DNA of 64,000 bases from Bacteroides caccae. GTDB lineage: Bacteria; Bacteroidota; Bacteroidia; Bacteroidales; Bacteroidaceae. The position numbers and the translations under genes were made by a program. Shown piece after piece: positions 43,466 to 52,326 of the stretch. Each line of letters opens with the position of its first letter. The first letter of the stretch is position 1. The notes beneath the pieces were generated by a model. That model had not been told where the DNA came from, did no database searches, and worked only from the letters and a program-made list of their open reading frames with translations. The stretch is taken from assembly GCF_002222615.2 (NCBI RefSeq), contig NZ_CP022412.2, positions 3,162,001 to 3,226,000 of the forward strand. The letters run 5' to 3'.

Positions 43466-44749
43466 ATGAATCGTAAGATACAACCCGAAATACAAACCCT
43501 GAAAGATTTTCGTATTCTTCCTCCTGTCCGGACTACGTTACCTAATGGTATTCCGTTGACTGTAATCAATGCCGGTGAGCAGGATGTGGTACGCATGGAT
43601 ATACTTTTCGGTGGGGGACGTTGGCAACAGTCGCAGAAATTGCAGGCATTGTTTACTAACCGGATGCTGCGTGAAGGCACAAAGAAATATACGGCTGCCA
43701 CAATTGCCGGAAAACTGGACTATTATGGTTCATGGCTGGAATTATCCAGTTCTTCGGACTATGCTTACATTACTGTTTATTCATTGAATAAATATGTGGC
43801 GGAAACGTTGGAAGTGGTGGAGTCGATGATTAAAGAGCCGTTGTTTCCGGAAAAGGAGTTGCATACGATTTTGGATACTAATATCCAACAATATCTGGTC
43901 AATACCTCCAAGGTGGATTTTCTGGCACATCGTAGTTTGTTACAGTCTCTTTACGGAGAACAACATCCATGTGGGAAGATTGTCGTGGAGGAGGATTATC
44001 ATGCTATCACTCCCGAAGTTCTTCGTAATTTTTATGAACGGTATTATCATTCGGGCAATTGCTCTATTTTTCTTTCCGGCAAGGTGACGGAAGATATTAT
44101 TCGACGGGTGAAGGATGCGTTCGGCTCTCCATTCGGGCAATATCAGTTGCAGACATCGAAATTAAATTTCCCTTATATTGCCGTGCCAGAGAAACGGATT
44201 TTTACGGAACGGGAAGATGCGATGCAAAGTGCCGTAAAAATGGGATATACTACTATCACCCGTGAGCATCCCGATTATCTGAAGTTACGGGTATTGATGA
44301 CTGTATTCGGAGGTTACTTCGGTAGTCGCCTGATGTCTAATATCCGGGAAGAGAAAGGATATACTTATGGTATTTCGGCAGGAATTATGTTCTATCCGGA
44401 TAGTGGTTTACTGATTGTTTCGACGGAAACGGATAATGAATACGTAGAACCGTTGATTCAGGAAGTGTATCATGAGATCGATCGTTTACATCAGGAGGTT
44501 GTGCCCGTAGAGGAACTGTCTATGGTGCGCAATTATATGCTTGGCGAAATGTGCAGGAGCTACGAATCGGCTTTTTCACTGTCGGATGCATGGATTTTTA
44601 TAGCTACTTCCGGCTTGGGAGACGACTATTTTTCACGTTCTTTGCAAGCTGTACAGGAGGTTACGCCTGCCGAATTACAAGATTTGGCGCAGCGTTATTT
44701 GTGCAAAGAGAAATTAAAAGAGGTCATAGCAGGTAAAAAGATATCATAA
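43466..44749 (+). CDS. M16 (pitrilysin) family protein lacking the zinc motif
   Basis: A 427-residue M16-like protein with two halves of about 210 residues. Where catalytic M16 subunits have H-x-x-E-H, this one reads 'KLQALFTNRMLREGTKKY', with no zinc ligands; the later 'EEKGYTYGISAGIMF' matches the R/Y-type substrate-binding motif of the non-catalytic partner. It is therefore probably the non-catalytic subunit, or acts alone as a chaperone or inactive homologue. No signal peptide is seen. No catalytic partner is encoded nearby. It lies 1 base after kdsB. Confidence 0.82.
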   Translation: MNRKIQPEIQTLKDFRILPPVRTTLPNGIPLTVINAGEQDVVRMDILFGGGRWQQSQKLQALFTNRMLREGTKKYTAATIAGKLDYYGSWLELSSSSDYAYITVYSLNKYVAETLEVVESMIKEPLFPEKELHTILDTNIQQYLVNTSKVDFLAHRSLLQSLYGEQHPCGKIVVEEDYHAITPEVLRNFYERYYHSGNCSIFLSGKVTEDIIRRVKDAFGSPFGQYQLQTSKLNFPYIAVPEKRIFTEREDAMQSAVKMGYTTITREHPDYLKLRVLMTVFGGYFGSRLMSNIREEKGYTYGISAGIMFYPDSGLLIVSTETDNEYVEPLIQEVYHEIDRLHQEVVPVEELSMVRNYMLGEMCRSYESAFSLSDAWIFIATSGLGDDYFSRSLQAVQEVTPAELQDLAQRYLCKEKLKEVIAGKKIS

Positions 44750-44788
44750 ATTACTTTCCGGTAGGGGGCTTTTTTGGGAGAGAAATCG

Positions 44789-44796
44789 TATCTTTG
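44789..44796 (+). promoter_or_regulatory. Probable -7 box of MORN-protein gene
   Basis: TATCTTTG is a full match to the Bacteroides -7 consensus, 38 bases before the start codon. No good -33 box sits at the expected distance. Confidence 0.5.
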
Positions 44797-44833
44797 TCCA
44801 AATTGTAATTTTAATGAGTAACTACTAAAACCA

Positions 44834-46003
44834 ATGAGGAAATATCTATATACTACACTTTTACTGGCTCTCCTTGCTCAAGGAGGAGCAATGGCACAAG
44901 ATAACGAAGGAAAAAAAAGCGGATTTTTCGGAAAAATAAAAGATACATTCTCCACTGAAATAAAGATTGGAAATTATACTTTTAAGGATGGCAGCGTCTA
45001 TACGGGAGAGATGAAGGGACGCAAGCCGAATGGCAAAGGAAAGACAGTCTTTAAGAACGGTGATGTCTACGAAGGGGAGTATATAAAAGGAAAACGTGAA
45101 GGATTCGGAATTTATATGTTCCCTGATGGAGAAAAATACGAAGGTCAATGGTTTCAGGACCAACAGCATGGTAAAGGTATTTATTACTTTATGAATAATA
45201 ACCGTTACGACGGTATGTGGTATCAGGATTATCAGCATGGTGAAGGAACAATGTATTATCATAACGGTGATTTATACGTAGGACATTGGGTAAATGATAA
45301 ACGTGAGGGCGAAGGTACATATACCTGGGCGAACGGTGCGAAATATTCCGGGCATTGGAAAAATGACAAGAAAAACGGCAAAGGAACCATGAACTGGGAC
45401 GACGGCTGTAAATATGACGGTGATTGGAAAGATGATGTCCGTCATGGAAAAGGTACTTTTGAATATACCAACGGCGATAAATATGAAGGCGACTGGGCAG
45501 ATGATATCCAACACGGAAAGGGGACTTACTTTTTCCATACAGGAGACCGCTATGAGGGTTCTTATCTCTTAGGTGAGCGTACCGGTGCAGGGGTTTATTA
45601 TCATGCTAATGGTGATAAATATGTAGGAAACTTTAAAGATGGTATGCAGGAAGGAAGAGGCACTTTTACCTGGGCAAACGGTGCTGTGTATGAAGGTGAG
45701 TGGAAAAATAATAAACGTGAAGGTAAGGGTACTTATAAATGGAGTAACGGAGACGTATATGAGGGCGACTGGAAAGATAACCGCCCGAACGGTCAGGGAA
45801 CTTTAAAAACTGTTGCCGGAATGCAGTATAAAGGTGGTTTTGTAGACGGTCTGGAAGAAGGACAAGGTGTACAGACCGACAAGAATGGTAACCGCTTTGA
45901 AGGTTTTTTCAAACAGGGAAAAAAGAATGGTCCTTTTGTAGAAACTGATAAGGACGGAAAAGTTATTAAAAAAGGAACATATAAGTTCGGAAGATTACAA
46001 TAG
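44834..46003 (+). CDS. Secreted MORN-repeat protein
   Basis: A 389-residue protein with a signal peptide ('YLYTTLLLALLAQGGAMAQD', cleavage near Ala-Met-Ala-Gln) and then about 14 MORN repeats of roughly 23 residues (Y-x-G-x-W/Y/F ... G-x-G-x-y), residues about 45-380. MORN repeats form an elongated beta-sheet; in bacteria the role is usually unknown. It is a single-gene unit ended by two hairpin terminators. It probably sits in the periplasm; no lipobox Cys was seen. Confidence 0.88.
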   Translation: MRKYLYTTLLLALLAQGGAMAQDNEGKKSGFFGKIKDTFSTEIKIGNYTFKDGSVYTGEMKGRKPNGKGKTVFKNGDVYEGEYIKGKREGFGIYMFPDGEKYEGQWFQDQQHGKGIYYFMNNNRYDGMWYQDYQHGEGTMYYHNGDLYVGHWVNDKREGEGTYTWANGAKYSGHWKNDKKNGKGTMNWDDGCKYDGDWKDDVRHGKGTFEYTNGDKYEGDWADDIQHGKGTYFFHTGDRYEGSYLLGERTGAGVYYHANGDKYVGNFKDGMQEGRGTFTWANGAVYEGEWKNNKREGKGTYKWSNGDVYEGDWKDNRPNGQGTLKTVAGMQYKGGFVDGLEEGQGVQTDKNGNRFEGFFKQGKKNGPFVETDKDGKVIKKGTYKFGRLQ

Positions 46004-46023
46004 AGAATTGTGGATAAATGATA

Positions 46024-46055
46024 GTAGGCTGCGCATTGCGTGGCCTATTTTTTTG
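46024..46055 (+). terminator. Terminator of MORN-protein gene
   Basis: TAGGC/GCCTA arms with an inner GC-rich loop (46025-46047) followed by TTTTTTTG. It is a classic intrinsic terminator. Confidence 0.8.
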
Positions 46056-46082
46056 TGTATATTATCCCTGAAGGGTAAAATA

Positions 46083-46119
46083 AAAATGGATAATGACCAT
46101 GACAGTCATTATCCATTTT
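46083..46119. terminator. Bidirectional terminator between convergent genes
   Basis: AAAATGGATAATGAC (46083-46097) and GTCATTATCCATTTT (46105-46119) are perfect 15-bp complements with a 7-base loop. A/T runs on both sides make it suited to stop both the MORN-protein gene and prs. Confidence 0.9.
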
Positions 46120-46143
46120 ATTATTTTTCAGTCGACTCTTTTA

Positions 46144-47082
46144 TTAAATAATATATTGTGAACTGATAGATTCGTTATTCATTACTCGTTTGATAGTTTC
46201 AGCAAACATATCGGCAATACTCAACTGTTTTACTTTCGCACATTTCTTTGCGTAAGGGATACTGTCAGTAAATACCATTTCTGTCAAGCCGGACTCTTGT
46301 ACACGGAATGAAGCAGGGTCGGACATTACACAGTGGCTGGCAATAGCACGTACGGACTTGGCACCGGCTTCCAACATAATGTTGGCTGCTTTAGTGATCG
46401 TTCCTGCTGTGTCAACGATATCATCGATCAAAACAACATTTTTGTTTTTCACGTCACCAATGATTTGCATAGAAGCTACTTCATTTGCTTTTTCACGTGA
46501 TTTGTTACAGAGTACCAATGGCACACCGAGGTATTTGGAGAAAGTACTAGCACGTTTTGAACCTCCTACATCCGGTGTAGCAATCACCAGTTCTTCCAGT
46601 TTCAACGACTGGATGTAGGGGAGGAATACGGCTGATGCATACAGATGGTCTACCGGGATATTGAAGAATCCCTGAATTTGATCTGCGTGCAAATCCATTG
46701 TGATTAGTCGGTCGATACCTGCTACTGACAGTAGATCGGCTACCAACTTAGCTCCGATAGATACACGAGGTTTGTCTTTTCTATCCTGACGTGCCCAACC
46801 AAAGTAAGGGACAACTGCTACAACGCTCTTTGCAGATGCACGTTTGGCAGCGTCAATCATCAGGAGAAGTTCCATTAAGTTGTCTGAGTTTGGGAATGTG
46901 GATTGAACCAGGAATACATGTGCGCCACGAATTGATTCCTCATATGAAACCGCAAATTCACCATCGGCAAAATGGGTAATGTTCATATTTCCCAGAGGAC
47001 AATCCAGGCTTGCGCAGATTTTTTCTGCAAGATATCTCGAGTTCGTTCCCGAGAATACCATAAAGGGTGCTTTTTCGCTCAT
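46144..47082 (-). CDS. prs: Ribose-phosphate pyrophosphokinase
   Basis: A 312-residue protein with 'FSGTNSRYLAEKICASLDCP' at the start, 'YFGWARQDRKDKPRVSIGAK' (ATP loop), 'LITMDLHADQIQGFF' and 'VVLIDDIVDTAGTI' (PRPP-binding loop). It makes PRPP from ribose-5-phosphate and ATP for nucleotide, His and Trp synthesis. It is a single-gene unit facing left, with a -7 box at 47119-47126. Confidence 0.97.
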   Translation of the reverse strand: MSEKAPFMVFSGTNSRYLAEKICASLDCPLGNMNITHFADGEFAVSYEESIRGAHVFLVQSTFPNSDNLMELLLMIDAAKRASAKSVVAVVPYFGWARQDRKDKPRVSIGAKLVADLLSVAGIDRLITMDLHADQIQGFFNIPVDHLYASAVFLPYIQSLKLEELVIATPDVGGSKRASTFSKYLGVPLVLCNKSREKANEVASMQIIGDVKNKNVVLIDDIVDTAGTITKAANIMLEAGAKSVRAIASHCVMSDPASFRVQESGLTEMVFTDSIPYAKKCAKVKQLSIADMFAETIKRVMNNESISSQYII

Positions 47083-47118
47083 TTTGTAATAGATGTTACC
47101 TATTTGTTAATTTGCCTG

Positions 47119-47126
47119 CAAAGGTA
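47119..47126 (-). promoter_or_regulatory. -7 box of prs promoter
   Basis: TACCTTTG on the minus strand, a full match to TAnnTTTG, about 37 bases before the prs start codon. No clear -33 TTTG at the right spacing. Confidence 0.55.
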
Positions 47127-47201
47127 GGAATTTCTCTTATTATTTAGAAGGACTTATTGTATAAAAAATATTTTTCTCTCCAATCTTATCGGAAATATTT
47201 G

Positions 47202-47209
47202 TAGATTTG
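47202..47209 (+). promoter_or_regulatory. Probable -7 box of tandem sensor-kinase gene
   Basis: TAGATTTG matches TAnnTTTG, 26 bases before the ATG at 47236. The -33 region is weak. Confidence 0.5.
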
Positions 47210-47235
47210 CTTTCTGAAAACAGAAAATCACTAAA

Positions 47236-50200
47236 ATGAGTTCACGCTTTCCTCTATATATAATAGGTATAGTGTTGTTTGCCTCTTTTTTTTCGTGTAC
47301 GGATATGGTGCCGACAAAAGAGGTACGGTTGATTGATTCGCTGAACGGGAAGGCGTATGCTTATCGTTACCGAAGTCTTGATTCTTCCTACAAATATGCT
47401 GATGCGGCCTATCGACAGGTAAATTTTTACAAATCGGGAAAAGCCGAAGCTTCTAATAATCTTGGTTTTTGTGCGTATATGAATATGGACTTTGACCGTG
47501 CGGAAGCATTACATAAGGAAGTCTATAAGCTGACAAAGAATGAACTCGAACTCCTGATTGCTGATATCGGGCTGATGAAAATCTGCCAACGGACGGCAAT
47601 GAACAAAGAATATTATGATTACCGGAACAGTGCGCTTCGCCGCATGAAACGTATCCGCGAAGAAAGTGACCTCTTTGCCGACCGGCACGAAACACTTCGG
47701 CTGGACTATGCGTTTACCGAGTTTTTTATCGTTTCGTCTATCTACTACTATTATCTTCAGCAGCGGCAGGAAGCGATTGACGCCCTCAACCAGATTCCGG
47801 AGGATGAAGCATTGACAGATACCAATCAGTTGCTTTATTATCATTATATCAAGGGCTCGGCTTCATTGGTGGAAGCAAATAATCCGGAAGAAAGAAAGCT
47901 TCGTGAGTTCGACCAGCTTTACTATACATGGCGGATAGCCGTTCAAAGTAAGAACCCTTATTTCGAAGGGAATGGTTTGCAAGGATTGGCTAATCTGATG
48001 GTTTCTCCTGCCAATTTCGAGTTTTATCGGGTAAGGAGGACGCATGCACTCGACCAATTCGATTTTCCGGTGGATTCACTTATGCCTTTGCGTATGGCAC
48101 AGTTGGCACTTGAGAAATTTCAGGAATATGATGATTTATATCAGATTGCCGGGGCGTATGTGTCTATCGGTAAGTATCTGAATGCGCATGGTCGTTATTC
48201 GGAAGCACTCGATACATTGACAAAAGCACTGGATTGTGTGAATCAACATCATCTGCTTTATTATCATTATAAGGCAGATACACTGGACAAATTGTGGCCT
48301 TATGCCGAAGGGGATACGACTTACACCGGAGTACCGTGGATTACGGAAGAGAAGGTTAAAACTGTTCCCGAATGGATTTCAAGGATTCGCGAGCAGTTGA
48401 GCGTTTCGTATGCAGGATTGGGAATGAAGCACGCATCGGACTATAACCGGAATATTTATCTGGATATTCTGAACTTTACACGGCAGGATAAGGAATTGGA
48501 GAGCCGCTATATTTCATTGGAAGCAGGTTCGCGGCAAATGACTCTCGTACTATCTGTGGTCATTGTTGGGTTGGTGCTGGTAGTTATTCTCTGGTGGTTC
48601 TTCAATAAGAGTTCCAAAACACGAAATCAGGTGGATGTGGAACGACTACAACAGATTCTATCGTTATGTAGGGATATAACTTCTTCTATTCCGATGAATG
48701 TTCCTTTAATTCAGCAAGGAATTGACCAATTATTCGGCAAAGGACGGATGACATTGGAAATACCCGAAGAGGGGAAAGCGGCACTTGTTCCTGTGCACCG
48801 ATTAAGCAAAGACGAGAAAGCGCTGGTGCATGTGCTTGAGCCATATATTATTTGGGCTGCCGATAATGAACAAATGGTAGAGGCATTGAGCGACGAACGG
48901 ATTCAATTGGAAAAACAACGGTATGTGTACGAGCAGCATATTGCCGGGAATAAACGCCAGAATCTGATAAAGAAGGCTTGTCTGGCGATTGTAAATGGCA
49001 TCAATCCATATATTGACCGGATTTTGAACGAGGTACATAAGTTGACAGAGAAAGGTTATATTGACGATGAGAAGATTAAGAAAGAGAAGTATCAGTATAT
49101 TGACGAACTGGTGACTACTATCAATGAGTATAATGACATTCTTGCTCTTTGGATCAAGATGAAGCAGGGAACTCTTAGCCTGAATATTGAAACATTCGGT
49201 CTTAATGAGTTGTTCGATTTATTGGGAAAGGGACGTCGTGCCTTTGAGATGAAAGAACAGACGTTAGAAATTGAACCGACCCATGCTATGGTGAAGGCGG
49301 ACCGTGCACTGACCCTATTTATGATAAATACGTTGGCCGAGAATGCCCGCAAATATACTCCTGAGGGAGGTGTAATCAAGGTGTATGCACGTACTACGGA
49401 TTCTTATGTGGAGATTTCTGTAGAAGATAATGGAAGGGGGATCTCAGCCGAAGATGTGGCACAGATTATTGGTGAGAAAGTGTATGATTCACGTGTTATC
49501 GGTATGAAGAATGCCACGGATGCAGATGAATTGAAGGAAAATAAGGGTAGTGGCTTCGGATTGATGAATTGTAAGGGAATCATCGAGAAATATAAGAAAA
49601 CGAATGAACTGTTCCGAGTATGTGTATTCAACGTGGAAAGCGAACTTGGAAAAGGGAGTCGCTTTTATTTCCGTTTGCCTTCGGGAGTGCGCAAAGTAAT
49701 TGGAGTGCTACTTTGCCTCTTACTTCCGTTTGGTATGGGGTCTTGTCTGTATGATCCGATTCCTCCGATGTTACAGGATACCGATTCGATTGTGGTTATT
49801 ACGGATTCTGCTTATGAAGATTTGTTGGATGCTGCATCAGATTATGCCAATGCTGCTTATTTCGCTAATGTGGATGAGCAGTATGAGATTGCTTTGCAAT
49901 ATGCTGATTCTGCCATATTGTTGCTGAATGAGCATTATCAGAAATATGCGCGCCCGGATGCTACGCATCGGTATATGAAGCTCGTCGGTGAAGGTATACC
50001 TGCTGAGATTCTGTGGTGGAACGAACTTTTTGATTCGGATTATCATGTGATATTGGATATAAGAAATGAGGCGGCGGTTGCTTTTCTGGCATTGAAACAA
50101 CTGGATGCGTATAGTTATAATAATTCGGCGTTTACAGATTTGTATAAGTTGCAGGGAGAAGATCAGACATTGGAAGGATATTGTCGGCAACTAGAACGTT

Positions 50201-51549
50201 CGAATATTAATAAGACAGTGGGAATTATCCTTTGTTTCGTTTTGTTGATTGTTTCTTTGGTAGGATATTATCTTTTGTATTTGAGGAAGCGGATACAAAA
50301 TCGTTTGAGTTTGGAACAGGTACTTGAAATTAATCAGAAAGTATTTGCTGCTTCCCTGATTCGACCGCAGGAGCAGGAAAATGCAGAAGCGCTCCAAAGG
50401 GAAGAAAGTACGCTCAAAGAGATTCCGCAACGTATCGTAGATGAAGCATTCGGCTCGGTAAATGAGTTGTTGACGATTGACCGGATGGGGATTGCCGTTT
50501 ATAATGAAACGACACATTTGTTGGAATATGCTTCGAGTCCCGGACAGGAAATGCCGGAAATGGTGCAGCTATGTTTTGATTCAAGAGAATATATTTCCGA
50601 GCAACATCGTCAGGCAATACCTCTCATGGTAGAAGCGGGAGGTGAACACCAATGTGTCGGTGTGCTTTATTTGGAACGAAGAGAAGGGACGGAACAGGAA
50701 ACTGACCGTTTGCTTTTCGAACTGGTGGCACGTTATGTAGCTATTGTCGTATTTAACGCTGTGGTGAAACTGGCAACGAAATATCGTGATATTGAGTCGG
50801 CGCATGAGGAAACGCAACGGGCGTCTTGGGAGGACAGTATGTTACATGTACAGAATATGGTACTTGATAATTGTCTTTCGACTATCAAGCATGAAACGAT
50901 TTATTATCCGAATAAGATTAAACAAATTATAGGTCGGCTGAATGCGCAGAACCTTTCGGAGAAAGAAGAAAAGGAGGCAGTGGAGACTATGACGGAGTTG
51001 ATTGAATATTATAAGGGGATCTTTACTATTTTGAGTTCATGTGCTTCCCGCCAGTTGGAAGAGGTTACTTTCCGGCGGACCACGATTCCGGTTCAAGAGC
51101 TTTTCGAAACTGCCGGAAAATATTTCAAAAAGTCTGTAAAGAACCGTATGGATAAGATAGAGTTGGAGATGGCTCCGATAGATGCAAGAGTAATAGGAGA
51201 TGTAAACCAGTTGCGTTTCTTATTGGAGAACCTGATTGATGAAGCATTGACGGTTCACGAAGACGGAGTATTGCGTTTGCAGGCTCGTAAGGATGATGAG
51301 TATATACGTTTTCTTTTCACGGATACAAGACGTGAAAAGAGCGTGTTGGAGTTGAATCAACTATTTTATCCGAATCTGGCACGTATGACGTCCGGAGAAG
51401 AGGGAGAATTGAGGGGGACGGAATATCTCGTATGTAAGCAGATAATCCGCGATCATGATGAATTTGCAGGGCGTAGAGGATGCCGTATTAATGCCGAACC
51501 GGCCGAAGGCGGAGGGTTTACGGTTTATTTTACTATTCCACGCAGATAA
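47236..51549 (+). CDS. Tandem lipoprotein/TPR sensor histidine kinase (DUF5112-type)
   Basis: A 1437-residue protein containing two complete sensor-kinase units in one frame. Unit 1: lipoprotein signal (Cys near 21 in 'FASFFSC'), helical TPR-like sensor to about 430, membrane helix 435-456, and an HATPase domain ('NTLAENARKYTP' near 698, 'EDNGRGIS' near 732, 'GSGFGLMNCKG' near 771). Its H-box region near 575-600 lacks a clear His. Unit 2: a second signal-like helix with lipobox ('VLLCLLLPFGMGSC', about 823-836), a short helical sensor, membrane helix about 994-1016, a GAF-like region, the H-box 'NCLSTIKHETIYYP' with His1219, and a worn HATPase domain lacking clear G-boxes. So the ATP site is good in unit 1 and the phospho-His in unit 2. 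Its partner regulator follows 36 bases downstream. Confidence 0.8.
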   Translation: MSSRFPLYIIGIVLFASFFSCTDMVPTKEVRLIDSLNGKAYAYRYRSLDSSYKYADAAYRQVNFYKSGKAEASNNLGFCAYMNMDFDRAEALHKEVYKLTKNELELLIADIGLMKICQRTAMNKEYYDYRNSALRRMKRIREESDLFADRHETLRLDYAFTEFFIVSSIYYYYLQQRQEAIDALNQIPEDEALTDTNQLLYYHYIKGSASLVEANNPEERKLREFDQLYYTWRIAVQSKNPYFEGNGLQGLANLMVSPANFEFYRVRRTHALDQFDFPVDSLMPLRMAQLALEKFQEYDDLYQIAGAYVSIGKYLNAHGRYSEALDTLTKALDCVNQHHLLYYHYKADTLDKLWPYAEGDTTYTGVPWITEEKVKTVPEWISRIREQLSVSYAGLGMKHASDYNRNIYLDILNFTRQDKELESRYISLEAGSRQMTLVLSVVIVGLVLVVILWWFFNKSSKTRNQVDVERLQQILSLCRDITSSIPMNVPLIQQGIDQLFGKGRMTLEIPEEGKAALVPVHRLSKDEKALVHVLEPYIIWAADNEQMVEALSDERIQLEKQRYVYEQHIAGNKRQNLIKKACLAIVNGINPYIDRILNEVHKLTEKGYIDDEKIKKEKYQYIDELVTTINEYNDILALWIKMKQGTLSLNIETFGLNELFDLLGKGRRAFEMKEQTLEIEPTHAMVKADRALTLFMINTLAENARKYTPEGGVIKVYARTTDSYVEISVEDNGRGISAEDVAQIIGEKVYDSRVIGMKNATDADELKENKGSGFGLMNCKGIIEKYKKTNELFRVCVFNVESELGKGSRFYFRLPSGVRKVIGVLLCLLLPFGMGSCLYDPIPPMLQDTDSIVVITDSAYEDLLDAASDYANAAYFANVDEQYEIALQYADSAILLLNEHYQKYARPDATHRYMKLVGEGIPAEILWWNELFDSDYHVILDIRNEAAVAFLALKQLDAYSYNNSAFTDLYKLQGEDQTLEGYCRQLERSNINKTVGIILCFVLLIVSLVGYYLLYLRKRIQNRLSLEQVLEINQKVFAASLIRPQEQENAEALQREESTLKEIPQRIVDEAFGSVNELLTIDRMGIAVYNETTHLLEYASSPGQEMPEMVQLCFDSREYISEQHRQAIPLMVEAGGEHQCVGVLYLERREGTEQETDRLLFELVARYVAIVVFNAVVKLATKYRDIESAHEETQRASWEDSMLHVQNMVLDNCLSTIKHETIYYPNKIKQIIGRLNAQNLSEKEEKEAVETMTELIEYYKGIFTILSSCASRQLEEVTFRRTTIPVQELFETAGKYFKKSVKNRMDKIELEMAPIDARVIGDVNQLRFLLENLIDEALTVHEDGVLRLQARKDDEYIRFLFTDTRREKSVLELNQLFYPNLARMTSGEEGELRGTEYLVCKQIIRDHDEFAGRRGCRINAEPAEGGGFTVYFTIPRR

Positions 51550-51585
51550 TGAAAAAGAACACATATAAAGTTATTAGATAAGGAA

Positions 51586-52314
51586 ATGGAAGAACAGAAA
51601 TTTAAAGTTATTATTGTAGAAGATGTAAAACTGGAGTTGAAAGGTACAGAGGAGATTTTTCGCCATGAGATACCCAATGCAGAGGTTATTGGTACAGCTA
51701 TGACGGAAAATGAGTTCTGGCCGTTAATGGAGGCACAACTTCCCGATTTGGTGTTGCTGGATTTAGGATTGGGAGGTTCAACCACTATCGGTGTTGATAT
51801 ATGCCGGAATATATTCAAACGTTACAAAGGAGTTCGGGTTTTGATATTTACGGGTGAAATTCTGAATGAAAAGTTATGGGTGGATGTGCTCAATGCCGGT
51901 GCTGACGGAATTATCCTGAAAACAGGGGAACTGCTCACCAAAACAGATGTGCAGGCTGTAATGGACGGAAAGAAGTTAGTTTTCAACTATCCGATTTTGG
52001 AAAAGATTGTAGATCGTTTCAAAAAATCGGTAGCTAACGATGCCAAGCGTCAGGAGGCGGTGATTAGTTATGATATTGATGAGTATGATGAGCGTTTCTT
52101 ACGTCATCTGGCTTTAGGATATACGAAAGAAATGATTGCCAGTCTGAAGGGAATGCCTTTCGGAGTGAAGTCATTGGAAAAACGACAGAATGATCTTATA
52201 GGACGCCTTTTCCCTAATGGGGAACGGGTGGGAGTAAATGCTACCCGTCTAGCAGTGCGTGCATTAGAATTACGTATTATTGACTTGGATAATCTGGAGG
52301 CTGACGAAGAATAA
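51586..52314 (+). CDS. Response regulator partner of the tandem kinase
   Basis: A 242-residue protein with a receiver domain (residues 1-125): acidic pair Glu12-Asp13, phospho-acceptor Asp59 in 'DLVLLDLGLGG', Thr in 'LIFTGE' and Lys in 'IILKTGE'. The C-terminal about 80 residues ('DERFLRHLALGYTKEMIASL', 'GVKSLEKRQNDLIGRLF') look like a divergent LuxR/NarL-style helix-turn-helix, so it probably binds DNA. It is very likely co-transcribed with the kinase and phosphorylated by it. Target genes are unknown; the AbgT transporter 12 bases downstream is a candidate member of the same operon. Confidence 0.85.
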   Translation: MEEQKFKVIIVEDVKLELKGTEEIFRHEIPNAEVIGTAMTENEFWPLMEAQLPDLVLLDLGLGGSTTIGVDICRNIFKRYKGVRVLIFTGEILNEKLWVDVLNAGADGIILKTGELLTKTDVQAVMDGKKLVFNYPILEKIVDRFKKSVANDAKRQEAVISYDIDEYDERFLRHLALGYTKEMIASLKGMPFGVKSLEKRQNDLIGRLFPNGERVGVNATRLAVRALELRIIDLDNLEADEE

Positions 52315-52326
52315 ATCTTGAGACAG

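Noticed and set aside
44834..46003. Periodic DNA pattern suggesting a CRISPR or tandem repeat array
   Set aside because: The periodicity is that of MORN codons (about 69 bases) in a coding frame, not conserved repeats with unique spacers. No CRISPR was found in the window.
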